Assembly (NCBI GenBank): GCA_030141605.1
Contig: JAQGDQ010000632.1
Span: forward strand, 1 to 64,000
Origin: Tubiluchus corallicola
Taxonomy: Eukaryota > Priapulida > Priapulimorpha > Priapulimorphida > Tubiluchidae
Direction of reading: 5' to 3'
DNA: 64,000 bases
The translations under genes were made by a program, and so were the position numbers. The notes beneath the pieces are model-generated. The model was not told the DNA's origin. It did no database searches and worked only from the letters and a program-made list of their open reading frames with translations. Shown one piece after another: positions 25,501-39,358 of the stretch (position 1 is the first letter of the stretch; each line of letters opens with the position of its first letter).

Positions 25501-26668
25501 GTTGTTAGTCTTTACATGATTTTTTCGCCATGAGCCAATATTTTTCGGATTCTATCATTGATTCATTCACTCGTACTTTGTTCATTGGTGTATTCATTAA
25601 TTTAGCTTGTCTCCAGACATTAGGTAATTTTTTAATTTCTTATCTGATTGCAAGGCTGGTCCAATGGGTATTTGTTCATTTATTCAATAATTCATACAGT
25701 GCGTAGTTCCCTCCTATACGTGGGTGCATTTCTTGAAAGTTATTTCAACTTGCCATGGTATTAGATCAGTTCTTGATATTTCAGGTTACTGATTACCTGC
25801 CAGACATTGTCTGATTCTAATTCCATATTCTTCTTCCGACTATCACCTTTACTCTTTTTCCCAGGCACGGCAAGGGAGTGAAACCACCTACGAAAGTCAA
25901 CAGTTCAGCTTGGCATTCTCAACTTGTCCACGAGTGCCATTAAGATGCTCCACAGCATGTTGATGGAGGTAGGGTGTGGCGCCCCTACCTTGAGGAGCTG
26001 GGCGATGTTTCTACCTGTTTTACTATGCACTACTATAGACTATTTTTAATTTGCACTGGATGAAGTTTCAAGCTAGCAGGACGAATTTCACAAGCCGAGA
26101 GCACAGCCATGTATTAGAGCCTTCAATTTAATTTAAAGAAGAATTCTCTTGTTGCGGAATTTGCTTATTACAACATTTCCACAAGGTATTTTACCTAACT
26201 TTGCAGATAATTTTAAAGCGTTCAATAATGGATGATCAATAATCAGTACAAAGGGTGAATAGTAACTATTATTGTGTGACACTATTATTTAGTTTGGACA
26301 CGATTTTATAACTATAATCTAACTAATGTCAGGCTGAATTTAATAAAGGATTAGGCAAATTTTTCAGGGTTGAATATTCGTACACTGCAAGCAGAATTAC
26401 AGCTGAATTTTAAAGTGCTAGAAAGAAAGTGTTTTTATAGTACCAGGTGTCGTACAATGAAAGTAAACAATTCTGTTGCAGTTAATATTTGAAACAGTTA
26501 CATACACTTGAATTCTTTGATATGGATCAAGATGGAGAGACAAGCTATTTGTACATTTTATTTAACTTTGTAATTAGTCCTTGTAAAAACTGATGTGTAG
26601 TTTGTAGTTTTCATTTTTATATACTTGTATTTTATGCTATATGGTCAAGAAGTCTGAAATAAAGGTGT

Positions 26669-26862
<194 letters not shown>

Positions 26863-28487
26863 AACAACAGGGCTAAAGCTAAACTTGCTACACAGCCTGA
26901 TTCGTTCCCTGACAAAGTCAGAACTTTCAAGCACTTACAGCAAGATCAATGGTGCTACAAATACCATGCAACGTCCCTTGCAGCAGCATCCACTTGAAAA
27001 AATGTACAAGATGAACAATCCAGCCTCCAGTGGGAATCAAAGTTACACAGGTCAGGTGACAAACGCAAAGTCAATAGTTGCTTGTGAAGTTATCAATGCA
27101 GTTGACACAGCACAAGAAATGGAAAATCAAAGGCACGTTATGCGTAGGCCGCGCAGAAGAAACATTTAAACGCGATAATGGAAAAAAAACAGATAGAGTT
27201 GATTCTTGCAGCAGTTCTCCACATGGCAATGAAAACATATCTTGATGAAATAACCCAAAACAATTAAATCAAAATTTGTTTCAATGGCTTAGATATCATA
27301 CCTAGAAGTGCTCCCCCCTCCCAATCAGCAAACTCTCTCAAACAGGGTGCCTGCAATTAAGTAATATATAACGATGTGAAAGAAAACTGATTTTGTAAAA
27401 AAATACCAAAACATCTATGGACCGTTTGCATCTAAAAATAAAAATTTACGAATATAACCCATGCAACTTATGTGAACAATTCAGTGAATGTATCAATACG
27501 ATGCCAGAAAAAATCACTAACATTCATAACAACAGGTACACGGCTAATGTCGAAAACTAGGTGCTCACCTTATCATAGAAATACTACTTATAGAGTACTT
27601 ATGTTATGTAGCAAGTATAAAAGGTCTCGATGAGTCCTTGCTGACAAGTTATCAGTTATCACAAGTAGAAATAAATGTATTTTTTAACATTTTAATGTTA
27701 ATAATTCTTATTTAATCTGTTTCTTATACTTTCCACTCTGTATTGTAAAAAATCAAAACTCAATGAAGAGCTCTTGGAGATATAAGTCGTGACACCATTC
27801 CAATTGAGCAACAAATGTGAATCGCAACAATACTGTCCATTAAAGGCTCTCAAAACTTTTAAGATACAATAATTTCCTGGTACTTCCTGATACAACTTAG
27901 TTATATAGTAAAGATGAACTGAGATTCGCCATACTTTTCCTATCTACTTTAGGTTGAAATGGTCACAAAAGTCAACAATCCAGAGTTATCTGACAATTTG
28001 AATAAATAGCAAAAATGTCTAGCTTCTTGTCAACAAGAACTGGCCTAGCCAGCACTTGTTCATTCTCTTTTGTAAATGAAACCCGCTTTATTAAACGATT
28101 GTTTAGACTCAATCTCATTTTAATTTACTGTCCAAAATATACATTTTCTTGCCTATAAAGTTTAGTATGGTAATTGTTTCTTATATTTGAATAATTAGCT
28201 TAGAATGTTAATTAATGGCAACCGAACACAGCTATTGCTTACGTCAGAAACTAACCACAGTTTGTGCAATGGCAGGCATCTCCTTTGCACGTCAAGCACG
28301 TCTGCGTAAGTGTTACTGCTTAAACGCATGACGTCACGAAAATGGGTTCTACGTCATATGACGCCAGAAACTAACACTACAGTTGATGATCATGGTTAAC
28401 GCGGTACCGCCTTCTATTTATCGGCCACGAGAATGTGACAAAAAGGCCCCACTGCCAATCTTAGTAGATTCACTGAGTCACGCGTAG
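26863..28487. other. intronic stretch without supported gene
   Basis: The open frames emerging from the CTAT array (to 26997 and 27169) are continuations of the repeat into unique sequence and show no domain. Nothing else seen. Confidence 0.4.
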
Positions 28488-28685
28488 CTTACTTACTTAC
28501 TTACTTACTTTGAAAGTTTAACAAAATTTAAGTATCTGAGGTAATTATTATTTAATCTGAGCTTTGATTTAAAAAAAACTATTGTAGTTTTCAATATTTT
28601 AGAACATACTTTATTCTGAACTAATGTTTGCACAATCATACGGTTTTTCTTTAAAGAAATGCATTTTAAACAATTTTCTACTCAC

Positions 28686-28794
28686 TTTGCAATGACTTCA
28701 TATAAGTCATAGACGTCATCAAACAGTACTTCTTCGTCTCCCATGTTGCTGGCCTTTTTCAAAGGCCTTTTCACGTCTTTGCACAGTCACTTAT
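28686..28794 (-). CDS. CASK: CASK coding exon 1 with part of 5' UTR
   Basis: On the minus strand, the ATG at 28744-28742 starts MGDEEVLFDDVYDLYEVIA, followed by AA and a gtgagt donor. This matches the CASK amino terminus (acidic start, VLFxDVYxLxEVI) and splits the next codon exactly as needed for exon 2. Coding part 28686-28744 (59 nt). Above the ATG, ttttcctgttgcag forms a good acceptor ending at 28795, so this exon probably starts at 28794 and a 5'-UTR intron lies upstream. The first non-coding exon and promoter were not identified. Confidence 0.92.
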
Positions 28795-29454
28795 CTGCAA
28801 CAGGAAAAATAATTTGACGCATGCAGATCTGTTCAATAAATACCAAGTTTGGTAGCACAGAAGTTACTGTTTATACATTTAAAGAATTTGAATTCATCAT
28901 TAAACCACCCTGGCTCAGCCACTTCTTAAGAGAAAGAAGCCTCTAAATCATAGAAAGAAAGTTAAACTTTACAGAAGCTCGTGCAATAAAATTATAAAAT
29001 AAATTAACGCGCATTCGCACTTGCATAATGTTGTACGAGAACAATTCATTTTCTTTCCTTAGAAATGTCAATAAAAAAAGACATGTCGATTTTTAGTTTT
29101 GCACTGATTGCATTGTTCTGGTTGTAGAGTTATGAAATAAACAATTTAAATACAATCTGAAGAGAAAGTGATACAACTGCACCTAATTAAGAATCAATGG
29201 GATGTGTTTTTATCAGTCTTAGCTTGATTATAAATAAAAAGGCAAGCAGGCCAGGTGTGCCTCAAAAACATCTTTATTAAAAACCATGACGTTACAGGTA
29301 TATTGCTTTAGCCACTTTCAGCTCGCCACAGTACTACTTGCAGCAACTGAACTTTCAACTAATTGCATTAAGTACATAGATTCTTCTGTAAGGTTACAAG
29401 CATACAATTCTGTTAATTGAATGGTTCACCAGGTGTGTAATCTGTTTTCTGTGC

Positions 29455-29930
29455 TTATTATTATTATTATGTTTATTATAACTCTTTATTTTGAGTACAC
29501 AAACATATTCATATGTGCATGCGCCCTCTATTTGTAGGGCTATAACAGTTAATGGTATTTACATTTCATTTTTAACAACTTACAATAGCTATGCTAGCTT
29601 TGCGTTATCATTACCTTCTTAACTGACATTGATAACAATTTTCTAAAATTAATTAATTCTGCTAGGTTAGTGACAAAATAAAAATATCTAACAAAATATT
29701 AGCAAAGTTAATTAAAATCAAATTATCACAACAAGTTAGCATATAATTAATGTCCCGATGCTGCAAAATGCGTTCAAAGTTTTCTCGTTTAATGCGACTT
29801 ACGATACATTCAAACAGCAGATGATGTGCGGTTTGCCTACCCCCTCTAAACACTGGGATGTTTCTGTGTTTCATTGTGGTGTTCATGTTTGTTGCTACAT
29901 AGTTTTTTGGTTGTGACTATTGCCAATTGT
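29455..29930 (-). pseudogene. LINE ORF2 tail and 3' UTR
   Basis: The minus-strand frame 29886-29662 contains QTAHHLLFEC and then LINFANILLDIFIL, similar in order to the tail of the 14900-15576 element. After the stop, a 3' UTR runs to 29455, ends in ataaagag...(aat)n, the expected terminal simple repeat. 5'-truncated, non-functional. Confidence 0.65.
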
Positions 29931-31517
29931 ACTTAATGTAATTACCTGAATTTTCAGGTGCGGTATTGGTTATACTAGGTAGTCCAAAGATGACTATAAC
30001 AAAACAAACTTGAAACGTCACAGTTTTTAATATCATTTTGAAACTGGCTGAAGCACCTGCCGTTTTATTTAAAAATTAACTATCCTCCTAGTTCAAACTG
30101 TTACAGTGCAATAAAGAGTTGCGTAAAAAAGGATGGTGCGAACACTAAGAGCACATTAATATTAATAATAACAAGATTCTGACTCTCCTGGTGGCATGCA
30201 CAATAAAGTGGAAATATTTAATGAATAGGGCAACACATTTTCCCTTTGTTTCTCAGTTGGAGCCTGGCAATTTTTTCTTCAATAAAAATTAGTTAAAAAA
30301 CATAGTATTTAGAGCCGACCTGCCATAGATGCTGTATAACTGAACCGCATTGTGCTAGTAAACACTAGTGCCATTTGGGGTTCCTGGCAAATATTACGCC
30401 AAAATATCCTTACAGCACAAATAAACATTTTTGTCTCGCTGATCTAAAAGCTTTTTCATCATACGTACTAGTTCTCAAGATTGCAAACTTATGTGAAGTG
30501 AATATCAATGTATATTCTATCATTAGCTTAGCCTCGATGTGTCTTAATATCTTCAAGATATCTCTCTATTGTCTCATTGACTCAGTAGTTATCTTTAGAT
30601 TCTAAAGGCAATTCTGAATTCACTTACAAATTAGAGTAGGCATTGGAATTATTGATTATCAACTATCTATCAATGTATCTTGCTTAATGCGAAGACAGTT
30701 ATTGCTCGCGTTACTTAAAACTGCAAAAATCAACACCTGTTCGAGATGTCGTTTGACAAACTTGATTTGAAAAAGACAGCTTCACAGCTTATATATGTTC
30801 TCTCTAGTGAGGAAGCACTACCTTCGCATGCACAAGCATGTCGAGTGCATATTACATGGTCTCCAAGCTCTTGTTCTATGGAGGTCGACACACTGTAATT
30901 CACAATCAGGGCCTGCTTAACAAAGATGCTTGTGGTGGGACAAGAACCTAGTTCAAGCAATCAGAATTCTGCATCTCAGTCCCATTAGGGTATCTATGCC
31001 CTCCCTTGACATAACAGAAAGCAGTAAATACAACAAATAAACTTTGCTCAGGAGAAGTTTCCAGCCGGTCACTCATCTACTTACTAACCTAGGCCTGCTT
31101 ACATTTGCAGCTAAGCACAAGCCATAACTGCTTAGCTATTTCCCTCGTGCCCTTTCTCAGCTGCTCGTAATTTTGTAAATATTAAGGTCATTAATTGTGA
31201 TACTGCTCTCTTGTGTTCAGGGTTACTGCTGTAAACAAGATACAAGCCCTGAGAGTCAGGTGACAATGAGGTCAGGAGATGCCTGAGATTACAGGAAAGA
31301 ACAAATTACTTACTATGTTGGATTTATTTTACCATTATCACTTTAACTTGGAAAATGTAACAAAGAAATTTGTAACAAACTGTCTATAAAGCATAAAGTT
31401 AATTCATACTACCATTCAAGAACGAGTTGTGTGCCATTCCTAACATGTCTTACTCTCACTTAATTATATATATTCACATTGCTTGGTTATCTGGTTAATT
31501 AATGTGATTGTACCACA
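29931..31517. other. gene-free stretch
   Basis: AT-rich unique sequence upstream of CASK exon 1. No gene, RNA or promoter motif that I can support. Confidence 0.4.
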
Positions 31518-31590
31518 AGTACGAACAAAATGATATATATTTTATATATGATATAGAGATGATATATATATCATTTTACTCGTACTTCAA
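31518..31590. repeat. inverted repeat around AT-rich centre
   Basis: gtacgaacaaaatgatatat on the left is matched, with two mismatches, by the complement on the right (atatatatcattttactcgtac). This can form a hairpin of about 22 bp with an AT-rich loop. Confidence 0.7.
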
Positions 31591-31645
31591 ATATATATAT
31601 ATATTTATATATAAATTTTCAGACGTTTTGGTAGCCGCTATCCAC

Positions 31646-31830
31646 TTGAAAATCATGATGTAATTGGTGGAATTTGTGATTGTTGAAAATCATGATGTAA
31701 TTGGTGGAATTTGTGATTGTTGAAAATCATGATGTAATTGGTGGAATTTGTGATTGTTGAAAATCATGATGTAATTGGTGGAATTTGTGGCTGTTGAAAA
31801 TCATGATGTAATTGGTGAAATTTGTGACTT
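31646..31830. repeat. 37-bp tandem repeat, 5 copies
   Basis: ttgaaaatcatgatgtaatt starts at 31646, 31683, 31720, 31757 and 31794. Units nearly identical; the last is slightly diverged. Confidence 0.95.
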
Positions 31831-32234
31831 TTAGTAAGAGCGCCGTGGTTTTCCCTAAGCGACCTCTGATTAAATTAAATCAAACTTGTGTAGCTTACTT
31901 AATGTTCATGTAAAAATAACTCAAAATTAGTCGTCTAATTTTTTATAAAAACTTATTATACTATTAAAGGAAGTTGACAGCGTGTTGGTTTTCTTCAGTC
32001 GATGAATGACATCGCTGGCAGAAGAACGGGCATTCAAAATGACAGCGCCCAAGCATAAAACGATTGCGAATTTAAAGCGATTTTACTAATTATGCCATCG
32101 CTTGTCACGCTTTTTGACTAAATTCTTGCAATTTTTGCAAGCACTGAAATAAGCTCAACTTCCCAGAAGGCTTGGTTCACAAGCATATAGAATGGTGAAT
32201 TTCATACAATCCATCAGCGGCTATGGCCAGAAAA

Positions 32235-33437
32235 AGTAGAAAAGGTAACACGTGAACAAATATTAAGTAGAAAAGGTAACATGTGAAGAAATATTAAGTA
32301 GAAAAGGTAACATGTGAAGAAATATTAAGTAGAAAAGGTAACATGTGAACAAATATTAAGTAGAAAAGGTAACATGTGAACAAATATTAAGTAGAAAAGG
32401 TAACATGTGAACAAATATTAAGTAGAAAAGGTAACATGTGAACAAATATTAAGTAGAAAAGGTAACATGTGAACAAATATTAAGTAGAAAAGGTAACATG
32501 TGAACAAATATTAAGTAGAAAAGGTAACATGTGAACAAATATTAAGTAGAAAAGGTAACATGTGAACAAATATTAAGTAGAAAAGGTAACATGTGAACAA
32601 ATATTAAGTAGAAAAGGTAACATGTGAACAAATATTAAGTAGAAAAGGTAACATGTGAACAAATATTAAGTAGAAAAGGTAACATGTGAACAAATATTAA
32701 GTAGAAAAGGTAACATGTGAACAAATATTAAGTAGAAAAGGTAACATGTGAACAAATATTAAGTAGAAAAGGTAACATGTGAACAAATATTAAGTAGAAA
32801 AGGTAACATGTGAACAAATATTAAGTAGAAAAGGTAACATGTGAACAAATATTAAGTAGAAAAGGTAACATGTGAACAAATATTAAGTAGAAAAGGTAAC
32901 ATGTGAACAAATATTAAGTAGAAAAGGTAACATGTGAACAAATATTAAGTAGAAAAGGTAACATGTGAACAAATATTAAGTAGAAAAGGTAACATGTGAA
33001 CAAATATTAAGTAGAAAAGGTAACATGTGAACAAATATTAAGTAGAAAAGGTAACATGTGAACAAATATTAAGTAGAAAAGGTAACATGTGAACAAATAT
33101 TAAGTAGAAAAGGTAACATGTGAACAAATATTAAGTAGAAAAGGTAACATGTGAACAAATATTAAGTAGAAAAGGTAACATGTGAACAAATATTAAGTAG
33201 AAAAGGTAACATGTGAACAAATATTAAGTAGAAAAGGTAACATGTGAACAAATATTAAGTAGAAAAGGTAACATGTGAACAAATATTAAGTAGAAAAGGT
33301 AACATGTGAACAAATATTAAGTAGAAAAGGTAACATGTGAACAAATATTAAGTAGAAAAGGTAACATGTGAACAAATATTAAGTAGAAAAGGTAACATGT
33401 GAACAAATATTAAGTAGAAAAGGTAACATGTGAAGAA
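32235..33437. repeat. 31-bp tandem array, about 39 copies, highly homogeneous
   Basis: Units of 31 bp (core agtagaaaaggtaacatgtg). Interior units are identical as far as I can read. The variants sit at the edges: cacgtg in the first unit, and gaagaaat instead of gaacaaat in units 2-3 and in the last. Confidence 0.98.
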
Positions 33438-34462
33438 ATAATAGTTTTTATTACTTATAGATTATTTCCAGAACGTATGCACTAATCAGTTCATCTGTTG
33501 TGAACGAATATTAACACTAACTAGTAAACAAAGAAACAATTGTATACAAATCAACAAAAACAATGAAATGTTATTTCAACTCTCTGAAAACACATCATTG
33601 AGGATTTCAATGACAACTTATATTGTGATAGATTTTACATTACAATGCAGCTGGCAAGATCATATGACCCTGCCACAGTTGCAGGTAACCACTGATCATC
33701 TTATCATTGATTGTACAGGTAAAGTCGTATAATTATGCCAATGATTGTAAATGCAGCTGTCATTTTGTTCGGTATTCACCTGAGAGTGATAGCCTACAGA
33801 TCTGTTTGTGCCATGTGAAATATTATAATTTCTTGTTGTAAATAAGTGACCAAGGTCATTGTTTCACCTGCAAGATAGATTTTTGATGTTATAACTTACT
33901 AGTGAATCTTGCCAGAAATCATGTGCAATATATCTGCATTAATCAAAATAGTAATTAGAACACTACGAATTAGTTCGAATAATACAGGTAAAAAGGTTCG
34001 CATGTCAAAAATGTAAAAGTAAATTTTGAAAATGTTTACAGATGAAAGAAAAGAAATAGACAAATATCTGAATTAATTTCAAGAATCTTAATTATTCGCA
34101 CTACACATATACAGAAAATAACATGTTCCACAATTAACAATAATTTCTGCGAGTGAAAAAACACATCCAAATTCCGCATCACTGGAGGTGTGCGGAAATA
34201 CTAAAGACCAAATATTGATCTTCTGGGTTAACTTGGGTAGGCATGAATTCATGATTGATGGTCACTAAGCCAGTCACAGTCACGCCTCTGGACATTCAAT
34301 AAACTTAATGATGCTAATAAAGGAGTTAGCTGCAGGAGGCGTGTTCTCGGTCAATTCTGCTTAATTAACCTTGATGACTGCGCTATAATTAAGTTCGTTT
34401 CGACTCTCCATCAACTCTGCAAATATCAAGTCAATGTGTTGCAAAACGTGCAGTAAAATAAT
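33438..34462. other. gene-free stretch
   Basis: Unique AT-rich DNA between two arrays; nothing recognisable. Confidence 0.4.
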
Positions 34463-35430
34463 AATCTTGTTGCACTTGAGATTGCATACGAGCACCAAGA
34501 TATATGAATACAAGCTAAATAATCTTGTTGCACTTGAGATTGCATACGAGCACCAAGAGCTATGAATACAAGCTAAATAATCTTGTTGTACTTGAGTTCC
34601 CATACGAGCAGCAAGAGCTGTAAGTACAAGCTAAATAATCTTGTTGTACTTGAGTTCCCATATGAGCAGGAAGAGCTATAAATACAAGCTAGATAATCTT
34701 GTTGTACTTCAGTTTGCATACGAGCACCAAGAGCTATGAATACAAGCTAAATAATCTCGTTGTACTTGAGATTGCATATGAGCAGCAAGAGCTATGGGTA
34801 CAAGCTAAATAATCTTGTTGTACTCGAGATTGCGTACAAGCACCAAGAGCTATGTTATACTTGAGATTGCATAGGAGCATCAAGAGCTACAAATACAAGC
34901 TAAATAATCTTGTTGTACTTCAGTTCACATACAAGCACCAAGAGCTATGAATACAAGCTAAATAATCTCGTTGTACTTGAGATTGCATACGAGCACCAAG
35001 ATATATGAATACAAGCTAAATAATCTCGTTGTACTTGAGATTGCATACGAGCACCAAGATATATGAATACAAGCTAAATAATCTTGTTGTACTTGAGATT
35101 GCATACGAGCACCAAGATATATGAATACAAGCTAAATAATCTTGTTGTACTAGATATTGCATACTAGCATCAAGAGCTACAAGTACAAAGTAAATAATCT
35201 TGTTGTACTTGAGTTTGCATACGAGCAGCAAGAGCTATGAGCACAAGCTAAAGTAATGTTGCTGTACTTGAAGTCTTATGTAAGCTGCAAGAGCCAATGA
35301 GCAAAAGTTAAATGATTTTGTAGTACTTGAGGTCATACACAAGTAACAGGAATCATGAGTAAAAGCTAAAGAATGTTGCTGTGTTTGAGGTCACAGCAGC
35401 AGCCAGAAGAGCGTGAAAAAACTACATACA
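34463..35430. repeat. 58-bp tandem array, about 16 diverged copies
   Basis: aatcttgttg starts at 34463, 34521, 34579, 34637 and 34695 (58-bp steps). Units carry tgcatacgagca, caagagctatgaa and tacaagctaa in order. Divergence increases to the right, with some partial units. Confidence 0.95.
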
Positions 35431-35439
35431 TAATCTTGC

Positions 35440-37539
35440 TGCACTTTACCTGTCACAAAAAAGGAATCATTTCTAAAACTAGGAAACTAATTTCAATCAA
35501 TTAGTTCACTTTATGCTTATCTGTACATGTGATATCATTTTAGTACATACAGTAGTTTTAGTCCCTTTCTTTGTGTGCCAGTGTACATGTAATGTATCTG
35601 TGCAATAAACGAAATCAAATTGAATTCTTTGTAAGTTTAACACCAAGCAAAGGTTTGTTGAGCATGAAGCCATACATTCCAACTCTTTGAACTGATCAGT
35701 AGACTGTTGATTAATGTTAACCTCCTTTTTTCTCAATGTTCAAATTCTCTTCAACATAAATATTGCACAATGAGATGCACAATCACCCTTCTACCCAGCG
35801 AATGCAGCACACAGAATAGGAGTGCACAACTGCCAACGATACCAACACCACATATTAAAAACTGAATAAAGAGCTTTTAACTAATTCACGTGCATTACCA
35901 AATTAACTAGAATGAAACTGCTAAAGTCGGAAATGCAAGTCTGAATTAGCAGTCGGGAAATGCAAGTTTGAGATTGAAAGTTAATTCACAATATGCTAAA
36001 ACCCTTGAGAAATTGATATGCAACCCTCGATTAAGCAAAGCCATACAAATCTGAGTATGTGGATTATCCAAAATCCTGTCTTTTTTCAACATCTCAGAAC
36101 ACACTGTTCAGATAATCGAGGTCCATCTGTATTAAGTACTCTGTGTTAACCTAGTTTCTAGTTGCATTTCAACAATTGCTTACCGGGCTTAGAGTAATAT
36201 GTACTTGGGCCACCAGTTCGTTCGTTTACCTACTCGTTCACCATTAACGTAAAAAAACACGAGACACCTGTCTCCGGCGCCGGTAATACAGTGACTTTCA
36301 AGTCTACCAGTATCGCAGTAAGGAAACAATAATTACGCACCACTACGTGAATAATCCATGTTTTGAAAGAAATCACCAACAAACTGCAAAGTATTATCGC
36401 TAAACGTTGAAAACAGGTAACTCGATTTTAACAAAATCCAAAAAACTAAACAAGGCAGCAACACTACACGGTACACACTCGTAATTCGCTGAGCCTTCAG
36501 CCTAAGCTTTCTGCCGCTGTGTGGCAATGCCATCAAACCCTTGTGCAATAAAGTGACTGTGGGAAGTAAAGTTGAATTATTTTATTAACTACGCACGTTT
36601 CTGCTTCCTTAAGGTTACAGATACTGCAAGAGATTCGCAGTTCTCGAATCACTTTTACTCACACAAATAAATAATCAAAAAGAATTTTCGAATAATTGTT
36701 CACAAAATATTTTGCGAATCAGTCAGTAAATTAGTCAGCAGTGTAAGAGCAGTATGCTGTTATGGTGAAATAATTGTCATAATTCAAGCATATATGCCCG
36801 TTAACTGTTTGGTTTAAGAACTGATACTGCACTAATAATTGGATAATATTGTGCTGATAAATATACAGTGTTACATCAGTCAGGCACAAATTTATTAAAG
36901 GTAGTTTCGAGCATCAACTTTCTTTATCAATGTTAAACCGTTGTACTGTTATCTGCATTTTGCTTAAGCTAATGTTGGCAATATCTGGTGTTATTCAATA
37001 AACCGAATTACAAAATTTAGTACTCATTTTAATAGGCGTATTTTGCAGCTAGAGTCATAATCACATAAAATTGCACAGCTATGATCCGTGTGTTTTCTCG
37101 CATCAAAATAACTGCGCGGACAATGCACCAAACGAAAAAATAGGATCACAGCGTTAAAAATGTTTATTACGCAAAAACTCTCTTATGTAAGCTAACGTCG
37201 TCGTGGTATACTTTCCTCACGCACATTCACGATAACAGCACTTTCATTCACAAATAAGGGCATTCTCACTAAAAACTGTTTGTTCTTGTGTGATATGAAA
37301 GTGATGCGACCAACATCTAGGACTGAACAATCAACAATGCGCTAACGAGAGTGAGTAAAATGCAGAAACATTTGTCCATCAACGACGAGCCGCATCACAC
37401 TACGCAAAGAACACTGAATCCAAAATTAATGAAATAATTTTGTGCTCTTCCAGCATCGTTGCTTTACCGACTTTTGACCCCAAATTTACCCAACTGAAAA
37501 AGTAACAGTAGCACAGCTCCTACCACAAACTAAAGTTGT
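35440..37539. other. gene-free stretch, possible LINE tail remnant
   Basis: At 35590-35625 the sequence gtgcaataaacgaaatcaaattgaatt resembles a LINE 3' terminus but has no coding remnant. A slightly GC-richer patch is at 36240-36300. No gene supported. Confidence 0.3.
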
Positions 37540-37707
37540 CAGTTGTCAGTTGTCCGGTGCACATCGTTTGTCTCGTGCTCCGGTTGCTAATTATACCAGT
37601 TAGTGTTGAATAGATTGTGATTAGGCCGTGAGGCCAAGGCTGTACAAATTTACTTATAGTTAAAAGATACTACGTCGAACAAAGTATATGTTAAAAGACA
37701 TACATGA

Positions 37708-39261
37708 ATGGCAAGGAAAAGTTGCACGCTTTGCAAAAGTGCAAAAAATCCAGTAAATAAAAATCAGCTATTTCTTGCAACGTGCGAAAGGTGCTTCAAA
37801 AAACATAGGCAAACGACGAATATGGGAAATGATGGACACGAGGCTGCAGAAATTGTGTTTCCCGACTTCGTACTTGTTGGTGATCCAGAGGGCGAACGAT
37901 ATAAACAAATGCTAATTGCCTTGCAAATAAAAACCAAAAATGACGAAAAAGAGAGTAAAAAGACAATTCAATGCTTGGAGTCAAAACTAGCTGCCAGCTA
38001 TAAAGAGCAGTCAACTCTCATCGAAAAGGTTCATAAATTATCAACGGAACTCTCTGAACTACAAAAAAGAAAGCGAAATGTAAGCAACCAAACAAGTGAT
38101 AATTCCTCCAAAGATCCCAGTCACACAGATGAAGCAAGTCAAACTTTGCTTGTGAATGGAGACACCTCCTCATCGAAACACGGCAATAATGACCTTCCAT
38201 CGCAGGGCGAAACCTTGCAGGAAAAGGAAACTTGCAATGCCACAATAACTGTGAATCAAAGAAGGAAAAATCATAAGACCATACATGCAACCACTCAAAC
38301 GCTAGTCCTGGGAGACTCACGGACCGTATACTTAAATCCAAAGGACATCGGGCAAAACGTCCAGGTACACTCATACAGAGGCTTAACATTAGAAGAGTTA
38401 AGCACAAAAGTGTTAAACCATTATCCAGCTATGAAGCTTGAAAATGTGATCATCGCTTGTGGTGTAAATGACATAAGACGGCTAGCGCAAAAATGCGACG
38501 AGGTTGGACAGCAAATCGACAAAGAATCATCAGTTAGAGACATCATTACAAGTGCAGACAACTGTGCAAAAAACATTGCAAGTAAGTTTAAAGCTGCAAA
38601 CATTTTTATTTGTAATATACCGCTGACTTCAAAAAGTAAGCATTTTAATGCAAAACCATGTAATATCTTTCTGACAAACGAGCTTATACGCTCTTTCAAT
38701 GATGATCTAGTCTATTTAGCTAACAAAGAGGGCTATTTATTGTGCAACATTCAAAGTCATTTTTTAGCTGAAGGGTTAATGGCAAGAGACGGTTTACATT
38801 TAAGTCGTGCTGGTGTATCAAAATTAGCAGAACGACTGAACTTATGTTTACACAATGATCCTAAGCGTTGGTACGTGAAAACAAGACGCAAGCCAATGTC
38901 CCATACAAACCCATACCAACACAATTCTGCAATTTCGCGCCTAAATAACTCGTTTAATTTACGTATTGGTTCATCTCACAATACCAGCTATTCAGACGCA
39001 GTTAAGAAACCTGGTCTTCTCCCAACGCCAGTAATTAACGACCCACAGCGAACCTACTCCGTTTCGAACCGGAGAGAGCCATCTGAACGAAGCAGTTTGT
39101 ACTACACAGAATCGGCTAAAGCTCATTATCCTAATAAATGTTCTACAACACTGCCAAGCCAAAATGAACCGCTGCTGTTAACTCAGGAACCAGTTCTAAA
39201 ATCCGAGATTGAAAACATACTAACCAAAGCCTTTAAAGAGCTTATCTCCAAGTTCATATAG
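37708..39261 (+). CDS. retrotransposon ORF1: Cys motif, coiled coil, SGNH esterase
   Basis: The protein has 517 residues. The N-terminus has paired cysteines C6-x2-C9 and C26-x2-C29, likely zinc-binding. Residues about 70-125 are rich in Lys/Glu with heptad-like spacing, suggesting a coiled coil. An SGNH-hydrolase domain follows: VLGDSR with nucleophile S204, ACGVND at 250-255, and DGLHLS with D361 and H364 completing the triad. The C-terminal third is low-complexity and basic. Such ORF1 proteins bind element RNA and are typical of CR1/L2-like LINEs; the esterase may act on membranes or lipids (family-level idea). Start chosen at the first ATG after in-frame stops. Confidence 0.85.
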   Translation: MARKSCTLCKSAKNPVNKNQLFLATCERCFKKHRQTTNMGNDGHEAAEIVFPDFVLVGDPEGERYKQMLIALQIKTKNDEKESKKTIQCLESKLAASYKEQSTLIEKVHKLSTELSELQKRKRNVSNQTSDNSSKDPSHTDEASQTLLVNGDTSSSKHGNNDLPSQGETLQEKETCNATITVNQRRKNHKTIHATTQTLVLGDSRTVYLNPKDIGQNVQVHSYRGLTLEELSTKVLNHYPAMKLENVIIACGVNDIRRLAQKCDEVGQQIDKESSVRDIITSADNCAKNIASKFKAANIFICNIPLTSKSKHFNAKPCNIFLTNELIRSFNDDLVYLANKEGYLLCNIQSHFLAEGLMARDGLHLSRAGVSKLAERLNLCLHNDPKRWYVKTRRKPMSHTNPYQHNSAISRLNNSFNLRIGSSHNTSYSDAVKKPGLLPTPVINDPQRTYSVSNRREPSERSSLYYTESAKAHYPNKCSTTLPSQNEPLLLTQEPVLKSEIENILTKAFKELISKFI

Positions 39262-39358
39262 GCCTAGTATCGTTTAGCTTGGTTTTAGACATTACTCTGA
39301 ACTTTAAAGCTAGTCTGCGTAAACCTGTTATAAAACTCTTTTTTTTTACTATTCTATT

